A stretch of DNA of 24,473 nt from a virus. The stretch covers positions 1 to 24,473 of IMG/VR virus record IMGVR_UViG_3300005933_000069; one strand, 5' to 3'. Position numbers and translations under genes: made by a program. Under the pieces are notes generated by a model that saw nothing but the letters and a program-made list of their open reading frames with translations, was not told the DNA's origin and searched no databases. Shown piece by piece: positions 1 through 6,283 of the stretch. The first letter of the stretch is position 1, and the number at the start of each line of letters is the position of its first letter.

Positions 1-360
1 ATGTGGGCTAACCTGGTAGAAGAGAACAAACTGTCAGGCAAGTACCAGGTAAATCTAGCTAACCTGTCTAGCAACGCTGTAGACGCCCTGGAAGAGATGG
101 GCATCAATGTACGCAACAAGGCAGAGCAAGGCGAGTTTATTACCTGCAAGTCTAGCAAGCCAATCCGAGCGTATGACACAGATGGGACAGAGATTAAAGG
201 CGTCTTGATTGCCAACAACTCCAAGGCTAAAGCTGTCATTGGTCACTACGACTGGACTAGCCCGTCAGGCGCTAAAGGCCGTAGCCCTTCTCTTATGAAG
301 CTAGTGATCACAGACCTCATCCAGTACACGCCTGAAGTAGATATGGCAGAAGCTTTGTGA
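1..360 (+). CDS. ssDNA-binding-like protein, probably 5'-truncated by the window
   Basis: The frame is open from base 1 to a TGA at 358-360. It gives 119 residues with a pattern I recognise from small phage ssDNA-binding proteins that sit next to replication nucleases: WANL near the start, SGKYQVNL (13-20), GINVRNK (34-40), ITCKS (47-51), and a TDLIQY tail (104-109). The likely role is coating single-stranded DNA during replication and recombination, like T7 gp2.5, though sequence similarity to gp2.5 itself is not obvious. The ATG at base 1 is probably an internal Met. Related proteins usually carry a few residues before the WANL motif, so the true start is probably upstream of the window. 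It overlaps the exonuclease gene by 4 nt (GTGA), which suggests translational coupling. Family assignment is from remembered pattern only. Confidence 0.6.
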   Translation: MWANLVEENKLSGKYQVNLANLSSNAVDALEEMGINVRNKAEQGEFITCKSSKPIRAYDTDGTEIKGVLIANNSKAKAVIGHYDWTSPSGAKGRSPSLMKLVITDLIQYTPEVDMAEAL

Positions 361-1049
361 TCTTAATTGATGCAGACATTTTGGTCTATCGTCTAGGCTG
401 GTCTTGTAACGAAGAGTCTGAGAAAGCAGCCATCAGAGGTATTGATGGCTTTATCACCGACCTTTTAGCATTCCATCTTGGAGCCGATGAAGAAGAGTCC
501 GAGTATGTTCTGTATCTCACGGGTAAAGGAAACTTTCGCAACGACTACGCAGTAACTGCTCCCTACAAGGGCAACCGAAAAGATAAGGCAAAGCCAGTCC
601 ACATTCAAGCACTGAGACAACACCTTATCGATCAATGGGCAGCAGTAGTGACAGACGGGGAAGAGGCAGACGATGCCATAGCTATAGCAGCCACTGCAAT
701 TGGCGACAAAGCTATTATGGTCTCCCTGGATAAGGACTTCGATCAGATCCCTGGCTGGCACTACAACTTCGTAAAGCGGACTAAATACTACGTAACGCCA
801 GAGGAAGGCATGTTGTTCTTCTACCGCCAGATACTAATGGGTGACCGCATTGATAACATTGTCGGCATCTACGGTATAGGCGAGAAGAAGTCATCTAAGT
901 TGTTAGAGGACTGTGTCACTGAGCAGGACTACTACAACAAGTGCGTAGAGATGTACGACGGCGACGAAGACAGAGTAATAGAGAATGGCAGGATGCTCTG
1001 GCTTAGACGCCACGAAGGTGAGATATGGGAGTTTAAAGGTGAGAAATAA
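357..1049 (+). CDS. 5'-3' exonuclease (FEN/PIN-type, T7 gp6-like)
   Basis: This 230-aa protein has the signature of phage 5'-3' exonucleases. Metal-binding acidic residues are D5 and D7 in the ILIDAD start. A helical-arch region with basic residues follows (RNDYAVTAPYKGNR, 61-74). Next come the acidic cluster GEEADD (101-106) and the strand SLDKDFDQIPG (123-133). A helix-three-turn-helix DNA-binding segment lies at about 162-183, with GDRIDN and GIYGIGEKKSSKLL. Expected roles are degradation of host DNA and removal of 5' ends during phage replication, as for T7 gp6. The start is a GTG inside the upstream stop (GTGA). No downstream Met is possible, because the catalytic Asp residues lie at positions 5 and 7. 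The end overlaps the HNH endonuclease start by 11 nt. Confidence 0.88.
   Translation: MILIDADILVYRLGWSCNEESEKAAIRGIDGFITDLLAFHLGADEEESEYVLYLTGKGNFRNDYAVTAPYKGNRKDKAKPVHIQALRQHLIDQWAAVVTDGEEADDAIAIAATAIGDKAIMVSLDKDFDQIPGWHYNFVKRTKYYVTPEEGMLFFYRQILMGDRIDNIVGIYGIGEKKSSKLLEDCVTEQDYYNKCVEMYDGDEDRVIENGRMLWLRRHEGEIWEFKGEK
1027..1041 (+). promoter_or_regulatory. RBS deciding the GTG start of the HNH endonuclease
   Basis: GGGAG at 1027-1031 is followed 7 nt later by GTG at 1039-1041. The spacing is optimal and lies inside the end of the exonuclease gene. It favours GTG 1039 over the upstream ATG 985, which has no comparable purine-rich stretch at the right distance. Confidence 0.6.
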
Positions 1050-1410
1050 CGGAAGATGGACAGAAGCGCGTTTCCGGTCCTTCATTATCTCAGCATTACG
1101 TGGCGCTCATGGTAAGTGGGGTGTCAAGCATGATGTTAAGAAGAAGTCTTGGGTAGAGCGTGGTAAGTACAAGTGCGCTGCTTGTAAGAAGATAGCAGCA
1201 GCTACTCTCCCTGCACTCGAAGGACGTAAGCGTAAAAGAAACAACGCAGCAGTAGATCATATAGATCCGGTTGTTAAACCAGAAGTCGGCTTCGTAGATT
1301 GGAACACCTACATTGACAGAATGTTCCTAGAAGCGCCAGGCTATCAGGTGCTGTGTTACAAGTGTCATGCTGAGAAGACAGCAGACGAACGTAAGCGGAG
1401 AAAGAAATGA
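1039..1410 (+). CDS. HNH endonuclease
   Basis: I place the start at the GTG at 1039 (123 aa, MRNNGRWTEARFRSF...). A GGGAG Shine-Dalgarno at 1027-1031 sits 7 nt before it, and the first residues match the usual start of this phage family. The in-frame ATG at 985 would add 18 residues lying wholly within the exonuclease gene. The protein has a CxxC pair (KYKCAACKK), an H-containing turn (VDHIDPV) and a second CxxC near the C-terminus (LCYKCHAEKTADERKRRKK). This is a zinc-stabilised beta-beta-alpha-metal (HNH) fold with a basic tail. Its place next to the exonuclease suggests DNA processing, such as host degradation or branch resolution, rather than homing. That role is inferred. It overlaps the next ORF by 4 nt (ATGA). 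Confidence 0.82.
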   Translation: MRNNGRWTEARFRSFIISALRGAHGKWGVKHDVKKKSWVERGKYKCAACKKIAAATLPALEGRKRKRNNAAVDHIDPVVKPEVGFVDWNTYIDRMFLEAPGYQVLCYKCHAEKTADERKRRKK

Positions 1411-1940
1411 GAGATTTAACTGTAGGTTTATTAAACGAGTTGTTTGAGTATGATAAAGAAACTGGTGATTTAATTTGGAGAGAATCTAAAGCAAACGGAA
1501 AAGTAAAAAAAGGCGCTATCGCTGGTACTGTCGATACGCATGGGTACATAAAAATAGACCTAAATTACAAAAAACATAGGGCACATCGACTTGTGTTTTT
1601 AATGCATAAAGGATACCTGCCTAAAACAATAGATCACATAAACGGTAAGCGCTCAGACAATCGTATTGAAAATCTAAGAGCAGTTACTGCTGGCCAGAAT
1701 CAGCATAACAGAAAGATCAATAGAAATAACACAAGCGGCTATAAAGGAGTCAGCTGGGACACACGCCTAAAATCTTGGAAAGCCTATATTACCTTAGAGA
1801 GCAAAAATATTCATCTAGGGTCTTACAAGACACCAGAAGAAGCAGACGCAGTAGTTAGGAAAGCGCGAGAAGAACTACACGGTATCTTCGCCCACCACGG
1901 CGATTGTGAACCGGTAATCCATGAGAACACAGAAGGGTAA
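1407..1940 (+). CDS. Free-standing homing endonuclease, HNH plus AP2 domains
   Basis: A 177-aa protein with the standard architecture of phage HNH_3/AP2 homing endonucleases. The N-terminal region LFEYDKETGDLIW (12-24) leads to AHRLVF (59-64) and then the HNH core IDHINGKRSDNRIENLR (75-91). A linker NNTSGYKGVSW (107-117) follows, then an AP2-type DNA-binding domain ending KTPEEADAVVRKAREELHG (141-159). Such genes copy themselves by cutting cognate DNA lacking the insert. The reading frame is intact and motif residues are present, so it may be active. It sits between the HNH endonuclease and the phosphoesterase, coupled by ATGA to the former. Its sequence is visibly more A-rich (runs of A in the first half) than the flanking genes, consistent with recent arrival. 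The start is the ATG overlapping the previous stop. Confidence 0.9.
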   Translation: MRDLTVGLLNELFEYDKETGDLIWRESKANGKVKKGAIAGTVDTHGYIKIDLNYKKHRAHRLVFLMHKGYLPKTIDHINGKRSDNRIENLRAVTAGQNQHNRKINRNNTSGYKGVSWDTRLKSWKAYITLESKNIHLGSYKTPEEADAVVRKAREELHGIFAHHGDCEPVIHENTEG

Positions 1941-1943
1941 CCC

Positions 1944-2732
1944 ATGACTAAGCATCTAGTAATACCAGATACGCAGGTAAAGCCTGGACAGTCCTTAGAG
2001 CATCTACGATGGGCTGGTCAATACGCAGCAGACAAGAAGCCAGATGTTATTATACACATTGGTGACCACTGGGATATGCCGTCATTGAGCAGCTATGACG
2101 TAGGCACTAAAAGCTTCGAGGGTAGACGCTACTTGCAGGACATTGAAGCAGGTATCGCTGGCATGGAAGAGTTCTTAGCGCCTATTAGAGAAGAGCAGAA
2201 GCGCTTGAAGGTTAACAAACACAAGCAGTGGCGTCCACGTATGGTGTTTACTCTGGGCAATCACGAGAACCGCATCACACGCGCTGTAGAATCCGACCCG
2301 AAACTAGAAGGCTTGCTGAAGTTTGAAGACTTTAAGCTGGAAGAGATGGGCTGGGAAGTGTATGACTTTTTAGATCCTGTCATCATTGACGAGATTGCCT
2401 ACTGCCACTTCTTCACAAGCGGTGTTATGGGGCGACCAGTAAGCAGTGCTAAGTTGATGTTGCAGAAGAAATACATGAGTTGTATTATGGGACATGTTCA
2501 GGATAGAGACATAGCCTATGCACGTAAAGCTGACGGCACAAACATGCTGGGCTTGTTCTCTGGGATCTACTACCAACATGACGAAGATTACTTATCGCCA
2601 CAGACTAACGGAAGCTGGGCAGGTATTTGGATGCTAAACGAAGTTGCTAATGGCGGTTGTGACGAGTTACCAGTTAGTATCAACTATCTGCGAGAGAAGT
2701 ACGGAGATCAGGATGACCGCCACATACTATGA
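1944..2732 (+). CDS. Calcineurin-like metallophosphoesterase
   Basis: This 262-aa protein carries the metallophosphatase motifs in order: PDTQ (D9, Q11; the common form is DxH), GDHWD (D41, D44), GNHENR (N106, H107), H155 in the AYCHFF strand, and GHVQ (H184; the common form is GHxH). These residues bind two metal ions in the superfamily. The substrate cannot be read from sequence; in phages such enzymes are thought to act on nucleic-acid ends or nucleotides. The two His-to-Gln positions (Q11 and Q186) are a consistent variation and may alter the metal site. The ATG at 1944 follows the upstream stop by 3 nt. The 3' end overlaps the next gene by 20 nt. Confidence 0.8.
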   Translation: MTKHLVIPDTQVKPGQSLEHLRWAGQYAADKKPDVIIHIGDHWDMPSLSSYDVGTKSFEGRRYLQDIEAGIAGMEEFLAPIREEQKRLKVNKHKQWRPRMVFTLGNHENRITRAVESDPKLEGLLKFEDFKLEEMGWEVYDFLDPVIIDEIAYCHFFTSGVMGRPVSSAKLMLQKKYMSCIMGHVQDRDIAYARKADGTNMLGLFSGIYYQHDEDYLSPQTNGSWAGIWMLNEVANGGCDELPVSINYLREKYGDQDDRHIL

Positions 2733-2877
2733 CATATTAGAAAAACTGGAGCAGTTGGACGAGATAACGCTATTAGAGATCTTAGACATAACCTCTCAAG
2801 ATCTAGTAGCTAAGTTCAGCAACAGGATAAACGATAGGTTGTCAGAATTTCAAGAGGATTTTAAAGATGAGCATTAA
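2713..2877 (+). CDS. Small conserved phage protein, 54 aa, unknown function
   Basis: The protein begins MTATYYDILEKLEQLDEITL and is 54 residues. I chose the ATG at 2713 because GGAG at 2703-2706 lies 6 nt upstream. An upstream in-frame ATG at 2644 would add 23 residues buried in the phosphoesterase gene. The sequence is acidic and strongly helical (LLEILDITSQDLV, then FSNRINDRLSEF), with regularly spaced leucine and isoleucine. Similar short proteins occur beside phosphoesterase or DUF3310 genes in T7-like marine phages, but I know of no function. It overlaps genes on both sides, so it is probably translationally coupled. Confidence 0.7.
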   Translation: MTATYYDILEKLEQLDEITLLEILDITSQDLVAKFSNRINDRLSEFQEDFKDEH

Positions 2878-3274
2878 TAACGCAACACCAGCAGACTGGA
2901 ATAGATTACGAAAGCAGCATCCGCCATTAGAGATTCCGAAGCCGTCAATAGATGATCAAATGAAAGTTTATCTTGACGCAGCCGCAGAAGAGTTTGACGG
3001 ATACGATGAAAACGGCTATGCCCTCAAAGTTTCTAGAGAAGACTGGGATGCAGTAAATTCACCCAACCACTACAACACAGGCAACGTAGAGTGTATTGAA
3101 GCCATCGAAGAGTCGATGACTCCTGAAGCTTTCAGGGGCTACCTCAAGGGCAACTGCATGAAGTACCTGTGGCGCTATGACTACAAAGGCAAGCCAGTAG
3201 AAGATTTACAGAAGGCTCAGTGGTACTTAGCCCGACTGTTAGGGGAAGTAGTGTTTGACAATGAGGAGGATTGA
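2867..3274 (+). CDS. DUF3310 protein (T7 gp1.7 C-terminal-like)
   Basis: A 135-aa protein. Residues 64-124 carry the DUF3310 signature: NSPNHYNTGNVECIEAI (64-80), GYLKGNCMKYLWRY (91-104) and EDLQKAQWYLARL (112-124). The same domain forms the C-terminal part of T7 gp1.7, a nucleotide kinase, so a link to nucleotide metabolism is plausible but unproven here. The N-terminal ~60 residues are acidic and not recognised. The ATG overlaps the upstream gene by 11 nt. The gene ends in a GAGGAGGA tract that serves as the ribosome site of the next gene. Confidence 0.85.
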   Translation: MSINNATPADWNRLRKQHPPLEIPKPSIDDQMKVYLDAAAEEFDGYDENGYALKVSREDWDAVNSPNHYNTGNVECIEAIEESMTPEAFRGYLKGNCMKYLWRYDYKGKPVEDLQKAQWYLARLLGEVVFDNEED

Positions 3275-3281
3275 CTGATGG
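3263..3281 (+). repeat. Initiation-region repeat, copy 1
   Basis: GAGGAGGATTGACTGATGG combines a strong Shine-Dalgarno, the stop of the DUF3310 gene (TGA 3272-3274) and the ATG of the 51-aa gene (3278). It closely matches the region at 3423-3440, differing mainly by one base in a T run. Confidence 0.7.
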
Positions 3282-3433
3282 CTACAGATTGGAGCTTTTT
3301 AGACGAAAACGGAGACATAAAAACAGCTTGTGCTGGCTGTTCAGGTTCAGGTCTACAAGGTTTTGAACCAGAGGATGAAACGCCACACAAAGGTACAGAG
3401 CTGTGTGTAAAATGTAAAGGCTCAGGAGGATGA
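3278..3433 (+). CDS. 51-aa protein with two DnaJ-type CxxCxGxG zinc motifs
   Basis: A short frame from ATG 3278 to TGA 3433 encodes 51 residues (MATDWSFLDENGDIK...). It is preceded by a strong Shine-Dalgarno (GAGGAGGA, 3263-3270) at 7 nt. It contains CAGCSGSG (residues 18-25) and CVKCKGSG (43-50), two perfect CxxCxGxG motifs of the kind that bind zinc in the DnaJ/Hsp40 cysteine-rich domain. DnaJ has four such motifs; two would bind one zinc. The protein has no J domain (no HPD). The likely role is a small zinc-binding adaptor, perhaps for a replication protein, but this is inference. The gene is flanked by near-identical initiation regions (see repeats). Confidence 0.82.
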   Translation: MATDWSFLDENGDIKTACAGCSGSGLQGFEPEDETPHKGTELCVKCKGSGG

Positions 3434-3440
3434 CTGATGA
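3423..3440 (+). repeat. Initiation-region repeat, copy 2
   Basis: CAGGAGGATGACTGATGA combines the stop of the 51-aa gene (TGA 3431-3433), its overlapping Shine-Dalgarno and the ATG of the next gene (3437). Together with copy 1 it brackets the 51-aa gene as a direct repeat. Confidence 0.7.
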
Positions 3441-3628
3441 GTGCTATGTGCCTCGACAACACAATATCCACAGTTGCTCCAACTATTAATTTTAACCTTG
3501 GTGACGAAGTAGTATTAGTAATTGATGAAAAAGGTCTTACCTATCGTGGAGAGTTAGCAGCAGATGCAGGTGAATGTTACGCGATGCTGACGGAGTTTCT
3601 TAACAGCGCTAAGGAATATAAGTTATGA
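3437..3628 (+). CDS. Small hypothetical protein, 63 aa
   Basis: The ATG at 3437 is preceded by AGGAGGA at 3424-3430, 6 nt away, so expression is likely strong. The product is acidic. After a short N-terminal segment it has a beta-rich stretch (FNLGDEVVLVIDEKGLTYRGEL, about 19-40) and then a helix (CYAMLTEFLNSAKEYKL). I do not recognise a family. The stop overlaps the next ATG by 4 nt (ATGA), so it is coupled to the following conserved gene. Confidence 0.65.
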   Translation: MSAMCLDNTISTVAPTINFNLGDEVVLVIDEKGLTYRGELAADAGECYAMLTEFLNSAKEYKL

Positions 3629-4005
3629 GTGAAATACTGAGTAACAAGATGCGAACACCTGATGGTACAGTGTTGCACTCAGCTCATCGACACGACTACG
3701 TGACGCATACAGACGCTAACGGTAAAGAGTATATGTTAGATGGTGGTTGGGATTATGTACGGAGGTCTGTCAACGGTGATGAAAAGCTGCTAACTGTTTG
3801 GTCAGACGATAACCATGAAATGATAAGAGTAGCAGTCAAATGGGGCACTTATGGTAAGCAGGGTGATCAGACTTTGAAGTATGTTGCAATTGCTGATATG
3901 GACACAGGGCATTTACAAGCCTGTCTTGACACTCAGAAGGCAACCATGCGTCCAGCCCTATACAAAGTAATGCAAGATGAACTAGAGTATCGTAATGAAA
4001 CTTAA
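3625..4005 (+). CDS. Conserved phage protein, 126 aa, unknown function
   Basis: The protein has a pattern I have seen in many T7-like and marine phages: RTPDGTVLHSAHRHDYVTHT (10-29), then GKEYMLDGGWDYVRRSVN (33-50), a central RVAVKWGTYGKQGDQ, then a YVAIADMDTGHLQACLDTQ segment and a C-terminal ELEYR. The clustered His and Asp residues (HRHD, THTD) could bind metal, but no catalytic fold is recognisable. It lies among nucleotide-metabolism genes directly before the ribonucleotide reductase block, joined by ATGA to the upstream gene and overlapping the downstream one by 11 nt. Confidence 0.72.
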   Translation: MSEILSNKMRTPDGTVLHSAHRHDYVTHTDANGKEYMLDGGWDYVRRSVNGDEKLLTVWSDDNHEMIRVAVKWGTYGKQGDQTLKYVAIADMDTGHLQACLDTQKATMRPALYKVMQDELEYRNET

Positions 4006-4177
4006 AATGTACCCACTTATAGAACGAATAGTTGAGTCAGGTATAGATGCAGGGTATACTAGGGCGCACAAGCACACAGACACACCTATTGAAGAAACAA
4101 TTAAGTCCTGTATAGAGCAGTACATCATGCAGGGCTTTGATGAGTATTTTGAATTTAACCCAGAGGATATGGAATAA
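3995..4177 (+). CDS. Small conserved phage protein, 60 aa, unknown function
   Basis: The predicted protein has 60 residues: MKLKMYPLIERIVESGIDAG, then YTRAHKHTDTP (21-31) and an acidic helical C-terminus (DEYFEFNPEDME). Comparable short proteins with the same central RAHKHTDTP-type segment recur in podoviruses. The function is unknown. The start is ATG 3995, overlapping the upstream gene by 11 nt. ATG 4007 (one base after the upstream stop) is an alternative that would lose four residues, and neither has a strong Shine-Dalgarno. The TAATG junction at its end couples it to the ribonucleotide reductase. Confidence 0.65.
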   Translation: MKLKMYPLIERIVESGIDAGYTRAHKHTDTPIEETIKSCIEQYIMQGFDEYFEFNPEDME

Positions 4178-6060
4178 TGGATCAGTATCAACAATTTATA
4201 CATAAAAGTAGATATGCACGGTGGATTCCAGAGGCTTCACGGCGTGAGACATGGGACGAGACAGTCAATCGCTACGTAGACTTCTGGAAAGACCGGGGCC
4301 AAATAAATGAAAAGGTGGCCTTACAGTTGTTCAACGCCATCCACAACCTAGAAGTTATGCCTTCAATGCGTTGCATGATGACAGCAGGCGAAGCTTTAGA
4401 TAAAGACAATGTAGCTGGATACAATTGCAGTTACTTGCACATAGACTCACCGCGTAGCTTTGACGAGCTGATGTACGTGTTGATGTGTGGCACAGGTGTA
4501 GGCTTCAGCGTAGAGCGCAACTACATTAACAAGCTTCCCGAAGTTGCTGAGAGCTTCCACAAGACAGAGAGCGTTATTGTTGTAAGCGACAGTAAGATAG
4601 GCTGGGCTTCTGCGTTTCGTGAACTGATTGCGATGCTGTACGCCGGTAAGATTCCGCAGTGGGATATGAGCCGTGTGCGCTTAGCAGGCGCTAGGCTTAA
4701 AACCTTTGGTGGTCGTGCATCAGGCCCAGAGCCTTTGATCGACTTGTTCAACTTCTGCATTGAGATCTTCCAGAAGTCTAAAGGCCGTAAGCTTACAAGC
4801 ATTGAGTGCCACGACATCGTCTGTAAGATTGCAGACATCGTTGTTGTAGGCGGCGTTAGGCGTTCAGCCTTGATCAGCCTGTCGAACCTTTCAGACCAGC
4901 GCATGGCTAAAGCTAAGTCAGGTGACTGGTGGAGAACTGAAGGCCACAGGGCGTTGGCTAACAACAGCGTAGCGTATACAGAGAAGCCAGACTTTGAAGC
5001 TTTTTTGTCAGAGATGCAAACACTGTATGAATCCAAAGCAGGCGAGCGTGGTATCTTCAGCCGCGTAGCAGCTCAGAAGATTGCAGGGCGTAATGGTCGC
5101 AGAGACAACACCTATGAGTTTGGAACTAATCCTTGCAGCGAAATAATTTTACGCAGTAACCAGTTTTGCAACCTCAGTGAGATTGTTGTGCGTTCAGACG
5201 ACACCTTAGAATCTTTGAAAGAGAAGTCGCGCATCGCCGCTATCATCGGCACACTTCAGGCAACGCTGACAGACTTTAGATACTTGCGAGCTTGTTGGAA
5301 GAAGAATACTGCAGAAGAGGCTTTGTTAGGCGTGAGCATGACAGGCATTATGGATCACAAAGTATTGAGTGGCAGTGGTAAGTCGCCAATGTTAGCTGTG
5401 TGGCTAGAGGAAGTACGGAATGTTGCTATCGAGACTAATAAAGAATGGGCTGAACAGCTTGGCATTAATCAGTCTACTGCTATTACGGCTGTTAAGCCAT
5501 CTGGCACTGTGTCTCAGCTTGTTGATAGTGCTAGTGGCATCCATCCTCGCTTCTCTGAGTATTACATTCGCCGTGTACGTTCAGACAACAAAGATCCGCT
5601 TGCAGTCTTCATGGAAGGAAACGGATTCCCAGTAGAGCCAGATGTTACGTCTCTAAGCTCTTCAGTCTTTAGCTTCCCTGTGAAGGCTCCGAAGACTTCT
5701 GTGACTGTTAAGGAAGTAGGGGCGATGCAGCAGTTAGAACTTTGGAAGGCTTTTCAGAACCACTGGTGCGAACATAAGCCAAGCATCACGGTGTACTACA
5801 CTGAGAATGAGTTCCTGCAAGTAGCACAGTGGATCTGGGAGAACTTTGATATCTGTTCGGGCATTAGCTTGTTGCCTGTTACTGATCATATCTATCAACA
5901 GGCTCCATACGAAGAGATCACTGCTGAGAAATACAAAGAGCTTGTAGCTGCTATGCCGAAGGGTGTGGATTGGGCAGACTTAGAAAACCACGAGAAAGAA
6001 GACAACACTACTGGCTCTCAAGAGTTAGCATGTACTGGCGGCGCCTGTGAAATCGTCTAA
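4177..6060 (+). CDS. nrdJ: Class II (adenosylcobalamin-dependent) ribonucleotide reductase
   Basis: This enzyme converts ribonucleotides to deoxyribonucleotides, supplying dNTPs for phage replication without needing oxygen or a second subunit. The 627-aa protein shows the full monomeric class II active-site layout: N318-P-C320-S-E322 (thiyl-radical Cys, Asn and Glu), C331 exactly 11 residues after C320, partner C84 in GYNCSYL, and the C-terminal pair C619/C624 (CTGGAC). The spacings match N406, C408, E410, C419 and C731/C736 of the Lactobacillus leichmannii enzyme. The absence of a fused small subunit, together with this match, argues against class I. At 627 aa it is shorter than the 739-aa bacterial type. 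AGAGGATAT before the ATG serves as RBS, and the start overlaps the upstream stop (TAATG). The host must supply or import cobalamin. Confidence 0.93.
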   Translation: MDQYQQFIHKSRYARWIPEASRRETWDETVNRYVDFWKDRGQINEKVALQLFNAIHNLEVMPSMRCMMTAGEALDKDNVAGYNCSYLHIDSPRSFDELMYVLMCGTGVGFSVERNYINKLPEVAESFHKTESVIVVSDSKIGWASAFRELIAMLYAGKIPQWDMSRVRLAGARLKTFGGRASGPEPLIDLFNFCIEIFQKSKGRKLTSIECHDIVCKIADIVVVGGVRRSALISLSNLSDQRMAKAKSGDWWRTEGHRALANNSVAYTEKPDFEAFLSEMQTLYESKAGERGIFSRVAAQKIAGRNGRRDNTYEFGTNPCSEIILRSNQFCNLSEIVVRSDDTLESLKEKSRIAAIIGTLQATLTDFRYLRACWKKNTAEEALLGVSMTGIMDHKVLSGSGKSPMLAVWLEEVRNVAIETNKEWAEQLGINQSTAITAVKPSGTVSQLVDSASGIHPRFSEYYIRRVRSDNKDPLAVFMEGNGFPVEPDVTSLSSSVFSFPVKAPKTSVTVKEVGAMQQLELWKAFQNHWCEHKPSITVYYTENEFLQVAQWIWENFDICSGISLLPVTDHIYQQAPYEEITAEKYKELVAAMPKGVDWADLENHEKEDNTTGSQELACTGGACEIV

Positions 6061-6277
6061 GCGCGAAGCCAACATCTTGGGGTTCAGCATTCTCGTGAAT
6101 CAGAAAGGCCATGTCGTGACAGAGATGTCCGGCATTGCCGACAAGGATCTACATCTAGCTTTTAAAGGAGAGGAATTGGAAATTATAAGAAACATTGTAC
6201 ATCTTACGAAACCAAAACTAGAAGAACTGCATGGCTTTTTAGAGCGTGAGCTTAATGCGCTGAACCATCCGGTGTAA
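6047..6277 (+). CDS. Small hypothetical protein, 76 aa
   Basis: The frame starts at GTG 6047, overlapping the ribonucleotide reductase end by 14 nt, and stops at 6277. The product starts MKSSKREANILGFSILVNQK. It has a beta-like first half (LGFSILVNQKGHVVTEMSG) and a helical second half (GEELEIIRNIVHLTKPKLEELHGFLEREL). No family is recognised. It is the last gene of the right-pointing arm and ends 6 bp before the end of the oppositely transcribed gene. The start is uncertain because GTG has only a weak upstream GGCGG. Confidence 0.6.
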   Translation: MKSSKREANILGFSILVNQKGHVVTEMSGIADKDLHLAFKGEELEIIRNIVHLTKPKLEELHGFLERELNALNHPV

Positions 6278-6283
6278 AATGTA
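6278..6283. other. Convergence point of the two gene arms
   Basis: Only six bases separate the stop of the right-pointing 76-aa gene from the end of the left-pointing 69-aa gene. I see no GC-rich hairpin with a U tract on either strand here. Confidence 0.7.

Noticed and set aside
985-1038. ATG 985 as the start of the HNH endonuclease
   Set aside because: The extra 18 residues overlap the exonuclease and lack a good RBS, while GTG 1039 has GGGAG at 7 nt and matches the usual family start.
4521-5036. 171-codon open frame on the minus strand
   Set aside because: It lies wholly inside the ribonucleotide reductase gene, which has complete catalytic motifs; the antisense translation has no recognisable domain or RBS.
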